From: Azovibrio restrictus DSM 23866
GTDB lineage: Bacteria; Pseudomonadota; Gammaproteobacteria; Burkholderiales; Rhodocyclaceae
Assembly (NCBI RefSeq): GCF_000429665.1
Contig: NZ_AUCH01000013.1
Location: 62,001 to 126,000, forward strand
Length of the DNA: 64,000 nucleotides
Direction of reading: 5' to 3'
Made by a program: the position numbers and the translations under genes. Position 1 is the stretch's first letter. The number at the start of each line of letters is the position of its first letter. The notes beneath the pieces are model-generated. The model was not told where the DNA came from and did not search any database. It saw only the letters and a list, made by a program, of their open reading frames with translations. This document shows positions 16,234-23,642 of the stretch, one piece after another.

Positions 16234-16989
16234 ATGAAACAGATACCCCCCAACCCCCTGATCTTCATCGTCGAGGACGACCGGGACGTAGCCCGGACCA
16301 TGGAACTGGCCCTGCAGGGCTTTTCCTTTTCCACCCAGTGCTGCCGCAGCGGAGCGGAGCTGATGCGCCGCCTGCGCACCCAGGTTCCCGACCTGTGCAT
16401 CATCGACCTGGGCCTGCCCGACATGGACGGCATGAGCCTGATGCAGCACGTGCGCAGCGTCAGCGACTGCGGCGTCCTGATCGTCACCGGGCGCAGCCAC
16501 GTGAGCGACCGGGTGATGGGCCTGGAACTGGGCGCCGACGACTACATGGTCAAGCCCTTCGAAGCCCGGGAGCTGGTGGCCCGCATCCGCAGCATCCTGC
16601 GCCGGCGCCAGGCCCCGGACCTGGCCAGCCGCCAGCCCAACCCGCCGGTGGCGGAGTTTTCCGGCTGGCACTTCAATCCGGCCAACAACACCCTGAAAGC
16701 CCCGGACGGCATGGAGCAGGTGCTGAGCACCGCCGAGGCGGACCTGCTGCGCATCTTCCTGGCCAATCCCAACCGCATCCTGCAGCGGGAGCAACTGCTG
16801 GGCAACCGGGAGCAGGCGCCCACCGACCGCAGCATCGACGCCCGGGTTTCCCGGCTGCGGCGCAAGCTGGACGGGGACGGCCAGTGCAAGGAAATCATCA
16901 AGACCGTCTACGGGGCCGGCTACCTGTTCCTCTCCCCGGTGCACTGGCTGAGCAGCAGCGACGAGCCCGGGGACGACCCGCTCCCATGA
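16234..16989 (+). CDS. OmpR/PhoB-family response regulator
   Basis: This 251-residue protein has a receiver domain with the acidic pair in FIVEDDRD (residues 14-16), phosphoacceptor Asp58 in CIIDLGLPDMDG and Lys in MVKPFEARELV. A winged-helix DNA-binding domain follows (about 145-240), with RSIDARVSRLRRKLD and IKTVYGAGYLF. It is immediately downstream of the hybrid kinase and should bind DNA when phosphorylated. Its stop overlaps the start of the YjbQ gene (ATGA). Target genes are not visible from the sequence. Confidence 0.92.
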   Translation: MKQIPPNPLIFIVEDDRDVARTMELALQGFSFSTQCCRSGAELMRRLRTQVPDLCIIDLGLPDMDGMSLMQHVRSVSDCGVLIVTGRSHVSDRVMGLELGADDYMVKPFEARELVARIRSILRRRQAPDLASRQPNPPVAEFSGWHFNPANNTLKAPDGMEQVLSTAEADLLRIFLANPNRILQREQLLGNREQAPTDRSIDARVSRLRRKLDGDGQCKEIIKTVYGAGYLFLSPVHWLSSSDEPGDDPLP

Positions 16990-17399
16990 GCCACCAGACC
17001 CTGTTGCGCTGCCCCACCCGGGGCCGCAGCATGACCGAGATCACGGCCCAGGTGGCTGAGGTGGTGGCAGCCAGCGGCATCGCCACGGGCCTGGCCCACG
17101 TCTTCGTGCAGCACACCAGCTGCTCCCTGCTGATCACCGAAAACGCCGACCCGGACGTGCGCCGGGACCTGGAAACCCTGGCCCGGCGCTGGGCCCCGGA
17201 CGCCGACCCGGCCTACCGCCACGACCAGGAAGGGGAGGACGACATGGCCGCCCACGCCCGCAGCGTGCTCACCGGCACCAGCCTCAGCATCCCCGTGGGC
17301 CAGGGCCGCCTGCTGCTGGGCACCTGGCAGGGCATCTACCTGTGGGAACAGCGCCACCAGGGCCACACCCGGCAGGTGGTGGTCACCGTACTGGGCTGA
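16986..17399 (+). CDS. YjbQ/UPF0047 family protein (secondary thiamine-phosphate synthase type)
   Basis: The 137-residue product starts at ATG 16986, overlapping the previous stop by 4 nt. It shows the UPF0047 signature: HVFVQHTSCSLLITENADPDV, then YRHDQEGEDDMAAHARS and a C-terminal GTWQGIYLWEQRHQG. Escherichia coli YjbQ has weak thiamine-phosphate synthase activity in vivo; the physiological role of the family is uncertain. The conserved His and Asp/Glu positions suggest metal binding. Its coupling to a two-component system is probably positional rather than functional. Confidence 0.88.
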   Translation: MSHQTLLRCPTRGRSMTEITAQVAEVVAASGIATGLAHVFVQHTSCSLLITENADPDVRRDLETLARRWAPDADPAYRHDQEGEDDMAAHARSVLTGTSLSIPVGQGRLLLGTWQGIYLWEQRHQGHTRQVVVTVLG

Positions 17400-17487
17400 A
17401 GCCCGGACTGCGACGGGCCGGACGCAAGCAGCAGGCCCGCCCCCGAAAAATCCGGCCAGGACCTGGCCCGGCGCCGCCCGGAACAGC

Positions 17488-18828
17488 TCAACCCTGGCCT
17501 GCCTCCTGGGAGCCCGCCTCCTGCAGCTTCCGGTACAGGGTGCGGGGACTGACTCCCAGCACCGCCGCCGCCCGGGGCACTTCCCCGTTGCAGCGGGGCA
17601 GCAGCCAGGCCAGGTAACGCTGTTCCAGGGTGGCCAGGTCCACGGGGCCTTCCAGGCTGAAGGACTGGGGCTGGGGGCCGGGGGCCGGGAGGGGGATGCA
17701 GGATTCCTCGTCGTCCTGGAAATCCCCCTGATCAATCTCATCCCCGTCAGCCATCAGGGTGGCCCGCTCGATCAGGTTGCGCAGTTCCCGGATGTTGCCC
17801 GAGTAGCGCCGTGCCACCAGCCATTCCAGGGCCGCCTCGGTAAGCCGCCGGCCCGGGCGCCGGTCCACCCGCGCCAGGAGCGAGGCGGCCAGCAGGGGAA
17901 TGTCTTCAGGCCGTTCGTGCAGGGCCGGGGTGTGGATGGGGAAGGTGTTGATGCGGAAATACAGGTCCCGACGGAAGGTTTCCGCCTCCACCATGGCGGC
18001 CAGATTGCGGTGGGTGGCGCCCACCAGGCGGAAGTCGGCGGCCAGGCTGTCCAGTCCCCCCACCCGCCGGTAGGTACCGGTTTCCAGGAGGCGCAGCAGC
18101 TTGACCTGGAGGGAGAGAGGCAGCTCGCCGATTTCGTCCAGGAACAGGGTCCCTCCCGCCGCCGCCTCCACCAGGCCCAGCTTGCGGTGGGTGGCGCCGG
18201 TAAAGGCGCCCTTCTCGTAGCCGAACAGCTCGCTCTCGAACAGGTTTTCGGTGAGGCCGGCGCAGTCCACGGCCACAAAGGGGCCGTCGCTGCGGTCGCT
18301 GGCCTCATGGATGGCCCGGGCCACCAGTTCCTTGCCGGTGCCGGTTTCCCCCAGGAGCAGCACCGCGGCGCTGGAATCCGCCACCCGCAGCATCCGCTCC
18401 AGCATGCGCACGAAGGCCGGGGAGCGTCCCACCAGGCCCCGGGCCGCCGCCCGGCTGCTGGCCTGGCGCACCACCCGCATGGTTTCCACGAAATAGCTGA
18501 CCCGCCCGGATTCGTCCCGGATGGGGGTGAGTTCCACGTCCACATGCTCTTCGCCCCGGGGGGTGTGGTGCAGGTGCAGGACCCGCTGGGGGGCGTCGCT
18601 TTCCTGGCAGCGGCTCAGGGGACAGGACTCCCCGGCCTGGTCGCAGGGCACCTGGAAATGGTGGGAAACGTCGTAGCAGGTGCGCCCCAGGATGGCCTTG
18701 ATGGCCCCGAACTCGCGCACATAGGCCTGGTTGGCGGCAACGATGCGGTAGCTGGCATCCATGACGATGCGGGGTTCGGGCAGGCCGTCCAGGAAGGAGA
18801 CCAGTTCGGAGAGGGAATAGGGTTGCAC
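17488..18828 (-). CDS. PAS-domain sigma-54-dependent activator, divergent from cydAB
   Basis: From a GTG at 18828, preceded by AAGGAGG and a 5-nt spacer, the protein has 446 residues. In-frame ATG (18867) and TTG (18882) codons upstream lack such a site. The N-terminal PAS domain carries a cysteine cluster (GRTCYDVSHHFQVPC, then CPLSRC) that could bind metal or sense redox state. The AAA+ domain has Walker A GETGTGKE, the GAFTGA sigma-54 contact loop and Walker B LFLDEIGEL. The C-terminus is a Fis-type helix-turn-helix (AAAVLGVSPRTLYRKL). It is transcribed away from cydA, in front of which a -24/-12 promoter is visible, so it most likely activates the cyd operon. Confidence 0.9.
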   Translation of the reverse strand: MQPYSLSELVSFLDGLPEPRIVMDASYRIVAANQAYVREFGAIKAILGRTCYDVSHHFQVPCDQAGESCPLSRCQESDAPQRVLHLHHTPRGEEHVDVELTPIRDESGRVSYFVETMRVVRQASSRAAARGLVGRSPAFVRMLERMLRVADSSAAVLLLGETGTGKELVARAIHEASDRSDGPFVAVDCAGLTENLFESELFGYEKGAFTGATHRKLGLVEAAAGGTLFLDEIGELPLSLQVKLLRLLETGTYRRVGGLDSLAADFRLVGATHRNLAAMVEAETFRRDLYFRINTFPIHTPALHERPEDIPLLAASLLARVDRRPGRRLTEAALEWLVARRYSGNIRELRNLIERATLMADGDEIDQGDFQDDEESCIPLPAPGPQPQSFSLEGPVDLATLEQRYLAWLLPRCNGEVPRAAAVLGVSPRTLYRKLQEAGSQEAGQG

Positions 18829-18865
18829 GGGGGCCTCCTTGCCAGAAGTGACAGGCAATACTGCC

Positions 18866-18937
18866 ATATTTGACAAAAACAAATATCAAAAAACGCTAAT
18901 GCAATTTGGGTAAATCACATTAAACCCATGTAAATCA
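18866..18937. promoter_or_regulatory. Candidate upstream activator sites between the sigma-54 activator and cydA
   Basis: The A+T-rich part of the 420-nt gap 18829-19248 holds three ordered repeats. There is a perfect inverted repeat ATATTTG / CAAATAT with 7-nt spacer (18866-18886). There is a direct repeat GTAAATCA at 18910-18917 and 18930-18937, exactly 20 bp apart. There is an inverted TGGGT / ACCCA pair (18907-18911, 18924-18928). They lie about 25-100 bp upstream of the -24 element, a usual place for enhancer binding. The remaining gap 18990-19248 is C-rich leader. Confidence 0.5.
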
Positions 18938-18962
18938 TACAGATGGATACAAAGCCCGGGGC

Positions 18963-18978
18963 TGGCATGGCTTTTGTA
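18963..18978 (+). promoter_or_regulatory. Sigma-54 (-24/-12) promoter for the cyd operon
   Basis: TGGCATG-N4-TTGTA matches the sigma-54 consensus TGGCACG-N4-TTGCA at nearly all positions. The invariant GG (18964-18965) and the G at 18976 have the required spacing; only the -12 C is T. It faces cydA, 270 nt upstream of its start, and a sigma-54 activator is encoded divergently next to it. Transcription would start near 18989, leaving a 5' leader of about 260 nt. Confidence 0.7.
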
Positions 18979-19248
18979 ATAGGTATCCCGGAAGCAGACC
19001 CCTGAACCGACCGAGATGAAACTCCTCCCACCTCCCCCCCATTCATCTCCGGCCCTCGAGCCGGCCAGGGTCATGGCCCCCCGGCCAGCCCCCCCTGACC
19101 GCCCCCCGGTTTGCCGCCCGTCCATCCCACGCCCCCGCGAGGATGGGGGCCATGGTCACCGGCCCGTTCGACAGGGTTTCTGCTTCCACCCCGCACCCCC
19201 AAGTGCCCCAACCCCTACAGCCCCAGAAAAAAGAAGGAGCCCCTGCCC

Positions 19249-20871
19249 ATGCTCACTGAAGAACTGGTGGATCTGTCCCGGCTGCAGTTCGCCGTGACGG
19301 CCATGTATCACTTCCTGTTCGTTCCCCTCACCCTGGGAATGGCGTTCATCCTGGTCATCATGGAGAGCTGCTACGTGCTCACCGGGCGCCAGGTCTACAA
19401 GGACATGACCCAGTTCTGGGGCAAGCTGTTCGGCATCAACTTCGCCCTGGGCGTCACCACCGGCATCACCATGGAGTTCCAGTTCGGCACCAACTGGGCC
19501 TATTACTCCCATTACGTGGGCGACATCTTCGGCGCGCCGCTAGCTATCGAGGGCCTGATGGCCTTCTTCCTGGAATCCACCTTCATCGGCCTGTTCTTCT
19601 TCGGCTGGGACCGGCTCTCCAAGCAGAAGCACCTGCTGGTCACCTTCCTGATGGCCTTCGGCTCCAACCTCTCGGCCCTGTGGATCCTGATCGCCAACGG
19701 CTGGATGCAGGACCCGGTGGGCTCCGAATTCAGCTACGTGACCATGCGCATGGAACTCACCGACTTCTGGGCGGTGGTGTTCAACCCCACCGCCCAGGCC
19801 AAGTTCGTGCACACCGTGTCGGCCGGTTACGTGACCGCTTCCGTGTTCGTGCTGGCCATCTCTTCCTGGTACATCCTCAAGGGCCGGGACCTGGAGTTCG
19901 CCAAGCGCTCCTTCCGCATCGCCGCCGCCTTCGGCTTTGCCTCCGCCTGCTCGGTGATCGTGCTCGGGGACGAATCCGGCTACACCGTGACCGAATCCCA
20001 GCAGACCAAGCTGGCGGCCATGGAAGGCATGTGGGAAACCCATGCGGCCCCGGCTCCCTTCACCCTGTTCGCCCTGCCCGACGACCAGAACCAGAAGAAC
20101 CGCTACGCGGTGGAAATTCCCTGGGCCATGGGCATCATCGGCACCCGCTCCCTGGACAAGGAAATCCCCGGCATCAAAGAGATCGAAGCGGAGAACCGGG
20201 AGCGCATCGCCTCCGGCGCCAAGGCCGTGCTAGCCCTGGAAACCCTGCGCAACCGCCAGGCCGGCGCCGCCGCCAAGGAAGCCGCCCTGCCCGTATTCGA
20301 GGCCCACAAGGCCGACCTGGGCTTTGGCCTGCTCCTGAAGCAGTACGTGGATGACCTGAACCAGGCCACTCCGGAGCTGATCGCCCGGGCCGCCGCCGAC
20401 ACGATTCCCAAGGTGGCCCCCATGTTCTGGGCCTTCCGCCTGATGGTGGCCCTGGGCTTCGCCTTCTTCGCCCTGTTCGCCCTGGCCCTCTACTACAGCC
20501 TCAAGGACAACTTCACCGAGAAGACCTGGCTGCTGCGCTGGGCCGTGTGGTTCATCCCCATGCCCTGGATCGCCTGCGAGCTGGGCTGGTTCGTGGCCGA
20601 GTACGGCCGCCAGCCCTGGACCATCTACGGGGTCCTGCCCACCCACCTGTCCGTCTCCAGCCTCACCCCCGCCAACATCTATGGCTCCCTGGCCGGCTTC
20701 GTGGGCTTCTACACCCTGCTGCTCGGCGTGGAGATGTACCTGATGGTGAAGTTCGCCCGCAAAGGTCCTTCCAGCCTCGGCACCGGCCGCTACGGGGATG
20801 TCCCCTTCGCCGCCCAGGCCGCCACCGTTTCCCCCGGCACCCCTGCCAAAAACCACCCGTCCGACTTCTGA
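19249..20871 (+). CDS. cydA: Cytochrome bd quinol oxidase subunit I
   Basis: The 540-residue integral membrane subunit binds hemes b558, b595 and d, oxidises quinol and reduces O2 to water. The start at 19249 follows AAGAAGGAG and gives SRLQFAVTAMYHFLF, in which His21 corresponds to the conserved heme ligand His19 of E. coli CydA. The region FALPDDQNQKNRYAVEIPW to LGFGLLLKQYVDD shows the long quinol-binding loop of the E. coli type. The GRQPWTIYGVLPT motif is conserved. cydB follows after 20 nt. High O2 affinity of this enzyme class fits micro-oxic growth. Confidence 0.97.
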   Translation: MLTEELVDLSRLQFAVTAMYHFLFVPLTLGMAFILVIMESCYVLTGRQVYKDMTQFWGKLFGINFALGVTTGITMEFQFGTNWAYYSHYVGDIFGAPLAIEGLMAFFLESTFIGLFFFGWDRLSKQKHLLVTFLMAFGSNLSALWILIANGWMQDPVGSEFSYVTMRMELTDFWAVVFNPTAQAKFVHTVSAGYVTASVFVLAISSWYILKGRDLEFAKRSFRIAAAFGFASACSVIVLGDESGYTVTESQQTKLAAMEGMWETHAAPAPFTLFALPDDQNQKNRYAVEIPWAMGIIGTRSLDKEIPGIKEIEAENRERIASGAKAVLALETLRNRQAGAAAKEAALPVFEAHKADLGFGLLLKQYVDDLNQATPELIARAAADTIPKVAPMFWAFRLMVALGFAFFALFALALYYSLKDNFTEKTWLLRWAVWFIPMPWIACELGWFVAEYGRQPWTIYGVLPTHLSVSSLTPANIYGSLAGFVGFYTLLLGVEMYLMVKFARKGPSSLGTGRYGDVPFAAQAATVSPGTPAKNHPSDF

Positions 20872-20891
20872 GAATAAAAGGAGAACAGCGC

Positions 20892-22028
20892 ATGATTGAC
20901 TACCTGACCCTGAAGTTCATCTGGTGGCTCCTGGTGGGGGTGCTCCTGGTGGGATTCGCCATCATGGACGGCCACGACATGGGGGTCGGCACCCTGCTGC
21001 CCTTCGTGGGCAAGACCGACGCGGAACGCCGGGTCGCCATCAATACCGTGGGGCCCCACTGGGATGGCAACCAGGTCTGGTTCATCACCGGCGGCGGCGC
21101 CATCTTCGCCGCCTGGCCCCTCGTCTATGCCACCGCCTTCTCCGGTTTCTACTGGGCCATGCTGGCGGTGCTCTGGGCCCTCTTCTTCCGGCCCGTGGGC
21201 TTCGACTACCGCTCCAAGATCGCCAACCCCACCTGGCGCAGCACCTGGGACTGGGGCCTGTTCGTGGGCGGTTTCGTGCCGCCGCTGATCTTCGGCGTGG
21301 CTTTCGGCAACCTGCTCCAGGGGGTGCCCTTCCATTTCGATGACACCTTGCGCCCCTACTACACGGGCAGCTTCTGGGCCCTGCTCAACCCCTTCGCCCT
21401 GCTCTGCGGCGTGGTCAGCAGCGCCATGATCACGGCTCACGGCGGCCATTACCTGATGCTGCGCAGCGAAGGCGAGATCTTCGAGCGCACCCGCCTGGGT
21501 GCCCTGGCCTGCGGCATCGTCGCCCTGGTCTGCTTCGTGGGCGCCGGCTTCTGGGTCCAGGCCCTGCCCGGCCACGTGATCACCGGCGGCGCCGACGCGG
21601 CCGCCCTGCCCAACCCCCTGGACAAGACCGTGGCCCTGGTAGCCGGCGGCTGGCTGCACAACTTCAAGAACATGCCCCTGCTCTGGAGCGTGCCCGCCCT
21701 GGGCATCGCCGGCCTGTTCATGGGCGGCCTGATGGCCTGGGTGCGCCGTCCCGGCCTGGCCTTCATCGCCTCGTCGCTCGCCATGACCGGCATCATCGGC
21801 ACCGCCGGGATCGCCATGTTCCCCTTCATCATGCCCTCCTCCAGCGATCCCGCCTCGGGCCTGACCGCCTGGGATGCGGTGTCCTCCCATTTCACCCTGG
21901 GCCTGATGTTCGGCGCCACGGTGATCTTCATGCCCCTGATCATCTTCTACACCAGCTGGGCCTACAAGGTCATGGCCGGCAAGGTGACCCTGGACTTCAT
22001 CCGGGCCAACGACAAGAAGGCCTACTGA
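20892..22028 (+). CDS. cydB: Cytochrome bd quinol oxidase subunit II
   Basis: The 378-residue membrane protein starts at ATG 20892 after AAAGGAGAA. It has eight or more hydrophobic segments and typical CydB stretches: FAIMDGHDMGVGTLLPFVG near residues 21-39, NTVGPHWDGNQVWFITGGGA, and FRPVGFDYRSKI. It lacks cofactors of its own in this family and stabilises CydA. The next gene, the Rieske protein, begins 20 nt downstream, so the operon continues beyond cydAB. Confidence 0.97.
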   Translation: MIDYLTLKFIWWLLVGVLLVGFAIMDGHDMGVGTLLPFVGKTDAERRVAINTVGPHWDGNQVWFITGGGAIFAAWPLVYATAFSGFYWAMLAVLWALFFRPVGFDYRSKIANPTWRSTWDWGLFVGGFVPPLIFGVAFGNLLQGVPFHFDDTLRPYYTGSFWALLNPFALLCGVVSSAMITAHGGHYLMLRSEGEIFERTRLGALACGIVALVCFVGAGFWVQALPGHVITGGADAAALPNPLDKTVALVAGGWLHNFKNMPLLWSVPALGIAGLFMGGLMAWVRRPGLAFIASSLAMTGIIGTAGIAMFPFIMPSSSDPASGLTAWDAVSSHFTLGLMFGATVIFMPLIIFYTSWAYKVMAGKVTLDFIRANDKKAY

Positions 22029-22048
22029 CCGCAGCAAGGAGTATCGCC

Positions 22049-22654
22049 ATGAGCCACGCCTGTACCTGCCATGACCCCATGAACCCGACCCGGCGCCAGT
22101 TGATCCTGGCCACCGCCGCCGCAGGCGGCGTGGCCGGGGCCATCACCCTGATTCCCTTCGCCGCCAGCCTGCTGCCCTCGGAACGGGCCAAGGCCGCCGG
22201 TGCCCCGGTGGAGGTGGATGTCTCCCGCCTGGCTCCCGGCGAAATGCTCACCGTCGAGTGGCGCGGCAAGCCCGTGTGGATCCTGCACCGGACCCCGGAA
22301 ATGCTGGCCACCCTGAAACAGGTGGAGGCCGACTTGGCGGACCCGGGCTCGGAAAGGCAGCAGCAACCGGAATACGCCCGCAACGAGCACCGCTCCATCC
22401 GCCCGGAAATGCTGGTGACCATCGGTATCTGCACCCACCTGGGCTGCTCCCCGTCCAAAGCCTTCGAGGCCGGAGCCCCGGGCCTGGGGTCCGACTGGAA
22501 GGGCGGCTTTCTCTGCCCCTGCCACGGCTCCACCTTCGACCTGGCCGGCCGGGTGTTCAAGAACAAGCCCGCCCCCACCAACCTGGAAGTGCCGCCCCAC
22601 CAGTACCTGGCCTCAGGCCGGCTGCTGATCGGTGAAGACGGCAGCACTGCCTGA
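22049..22654 (+). CDS. Orphan Rieske 2Fe-2S protein (ubiquinol-cytochrome c reductase type)
   Basis: The 201-residue protein carries a twin-arginine-like N-terminus (NPTRRQLILATA, residues 12-23) followed by a hydrophobic anchor, and a Rieske cluster with CTHLGC at 128-133 and CPCHGS at 156-161. These are the ligands and the disulfide cysteines of bc1-type Rieske proteins. Normally it would sit with cytochrome b and c1 genes; neither is present in the window. Located between cydB and a NifX-like gene, it may be an alternative Rieske subunit or serve the quinol chemistry of this operon. Insertion would be through Tat into the periplasmic side. Confidence 0.9.
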   Translation: MSHACTCHDPMNPTRRQLILATAAAGGVAGAITLIPFAASLLPSERAKAAGAPVEVDVSRLAPGEMLTVEWRGKPVWILHRTPEMLATLKQVEADLADPGSERQQQPEYARNEHRSIRPEMLVTIGICTHLGCSPSKAFEAGAPGLGSDWKGGFLCPCHGSTFDLAGRVFKNKPAPTNLEVPPHQYLASGRLLIGEDGSTA

Positions 22655-22683
22655 GCCCCATGAGACCTGAGGAGGTAAACCCC

Positions 22684-23145
22684 ATGCGCCTGATCGCCGT
22701 CACCTGCCAGAACGCCCGCACCGTCACCCCCCATGCCGGCCGCTGCCGCCGCTTCTTCCTGTTCGGGGACGGGGGCGGACCCATGGTGGGCACCGTGGAG
22801 CTGCTGCAGGAGGAAGTCCTGCATGCCGCGCCCCTGGGCCCGGAACACCCCCTGGCCCCGATCCAGGTGCTGATCAGCGGCGGCATGGGCCAGGACCTGT
22901 ACCGGCGCCTCTCGGCCCGGGGCATCCAGGTGTACCTGACCCAGGAAAGCTCGCCGGAAATGGCGGTGCGCCTGTACCTGGCCGGGGCGCCCTCCCTGCC
23001 CTGCAACGACAACAGCGGCTGCGGCCACGACCATGAAGAAGAAGCAGAAGCCGCTCCCCTCCCGGAAACCGCCGGCCACTGCCAGTGCGCCCACGGCCAC
23101 AGCGGCGGCGGCGGACATCAGCACTGCCGCCAGCACAAACACTGA
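22684..23145 (+). CDS. NifX/NifB-like cofactor-binding protein with His/Cys-rich tail
   Basis: From ATG 22684, which follows AGGAGG, the product has 153 residues; the longer ORF from 22660 lacks a site. The first 100 residues resemble the dinitrogenase iron-molybdenum cofactor-binding fold (CQNARTVTPHAGRCRRFFLF, then ISGGMGQDLYRRLSARGIQVYLT). The C-terminal 45 residues are extremely rich in His and Cys (GCGHDHEEE, HCQCAHGHSG, HQHCRQHKH) and look like a metal-binding or metal-storage segment. No nitrogenase genes are nearby. In a cytochrome operon it may handle iron, heme or Fe-S cofactor supply; this is inference. Confidence 0.75.
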   Translation: MRLIAVTCQNARTVTPHAGRCRRFFLFGDGGGPMVGTVELLQEEVLHAAPLGPEHPLAPIQVLISGGMGQDLYRRLSARGIQVYLTQESSPEMAVRLYLAGAPSLPCNDNSGCGHDHEEEAEAAPLPETAGHCQCAHGHSGGGGHQHCRQHKH

Positions 23146-23170
23146 ACCCTGACAGAGAAAGGAAACCGCC

Positions 23171-23269
23171 ATGTGGTACTTCGCCTGGATCCTCGGCCTG
23201 GGCCTCGCCCTGCTCCTCGCCGTGGTGAACACCATCTATTACGACGCCCGGGAAAATGGAAACGGCTGA
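23171..23269 (+). CDS. cydX: Cytochrome bd small subunit CydX
   Basis: A 32-residue reading frame begins MWYFAWILGLGLALLLAV and ends DARENGNG. E. coli CydX begins MWYFAWILG, so the match at the N-terminus is exact over nine residues. The gene has a GAAAGGAAA site just upstream. CydX is a single-helix subunit required for stable, active cytochrome bd. Here it is separated from cydB by the Rieske and NifX-like genes, which is unusual because it normally follows cydB directly. It is short enough to be missed by ORF calling. Confidence 0.93.
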   Translation: MWYFAWILGLGLALLLAVVNTIYYDARENGNG

Positions 23270-23573
23270 GGTGGGTCCACGTCTTTCGGACCTGCTTCGG
23301 GAACGCGGCCCCCGGGCGCCCCGGGGGCAAAACATCTCCCTGTTCCTGGGCCTCGCCTCGACCCTGCTCCTGGCCCTGGACCCGGCCCTGGTGGACACCA
23401 GCCTGGCCGGGCTGCGCCACACGGAACTGCTGCTGCTCGTCATCGCCATCGCCCTGTGCCTGCTGCACGGGCTGGGCCCGGTCTTCCGCCCCGGCACCCC
23501 CGGGCGCTGGCTGGCCCACCCTTTCACCGCCTGGTCCCTGCTGACCCTGGCCTGGTGGAAGCTGCTCCACTGA
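23256..23573 (+). CDS. YbgE-like cyd-operon membrane protein
   Basis: This 105-residue protein overlaps the cydX end by 14 nt. It has three hydrophobic segments (about 28-45, 56-74 and 88-103) and an HGLGPVFRP motif near residues 70-78 that resembles the HGVGFRP motif of E. coli YbgE, encoded right after cydX in that operon. The function of YbgE is not established. Position and the short motif support the assignment; overall similarity is weak, so the symbol is left out. Confidence 0.6.
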   Translation: METAEVGPRLSDLLRERGPRAPRGQNISLFLGLASTLLLALDPALVDTSLAGLRHTELLLLVIAIALCLLHGLGPVFRPGTPGRWLAHPFTAWSLLTLAWWKLLH

Positions 23574-23603
23574 ATAATTTTTCAACACCAAAGGAGAAGA
23601 ACC

Positions 23604-23642
23604 ATGCCGCATACCCTGCACCATCCGGGAGAATCCCCATGA
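23604..23642 (+). CDS. Possible 12-residue leader peptide coupled to the octaheme cytochrome
   Basis: A 13-codon frame (product MPHTLHHPGESP) starts after a strong AAAGGAGAAG site and ends in a TGA that overlaps the ATG of the octaheme cytochrome gene (ATGA). The arrangement would couple translation of the cytochrome to that of the leader, with three His codons among twelve. No attenuator-type alternative hairpins are obvious. It could also be an accidental frame. Confidence 0.35.
   Translation: MPHTLHHPGESP

Noticed and set aside
18829..18882. TTG 18882 or ATG 18867 as start of the sigma-54 activator
   Set aside because: Neither has a ribosome-binding site. GTG 18828 has AAGGAGG 5 nt upstream, and the TTG would lie inside the inverted repeat.
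18866..18891. An FNR/ANR box before cydA
   Set aside because: TTGAC and ATCAA occur but are 10 bp apart instead of 4, so the site does not fit.
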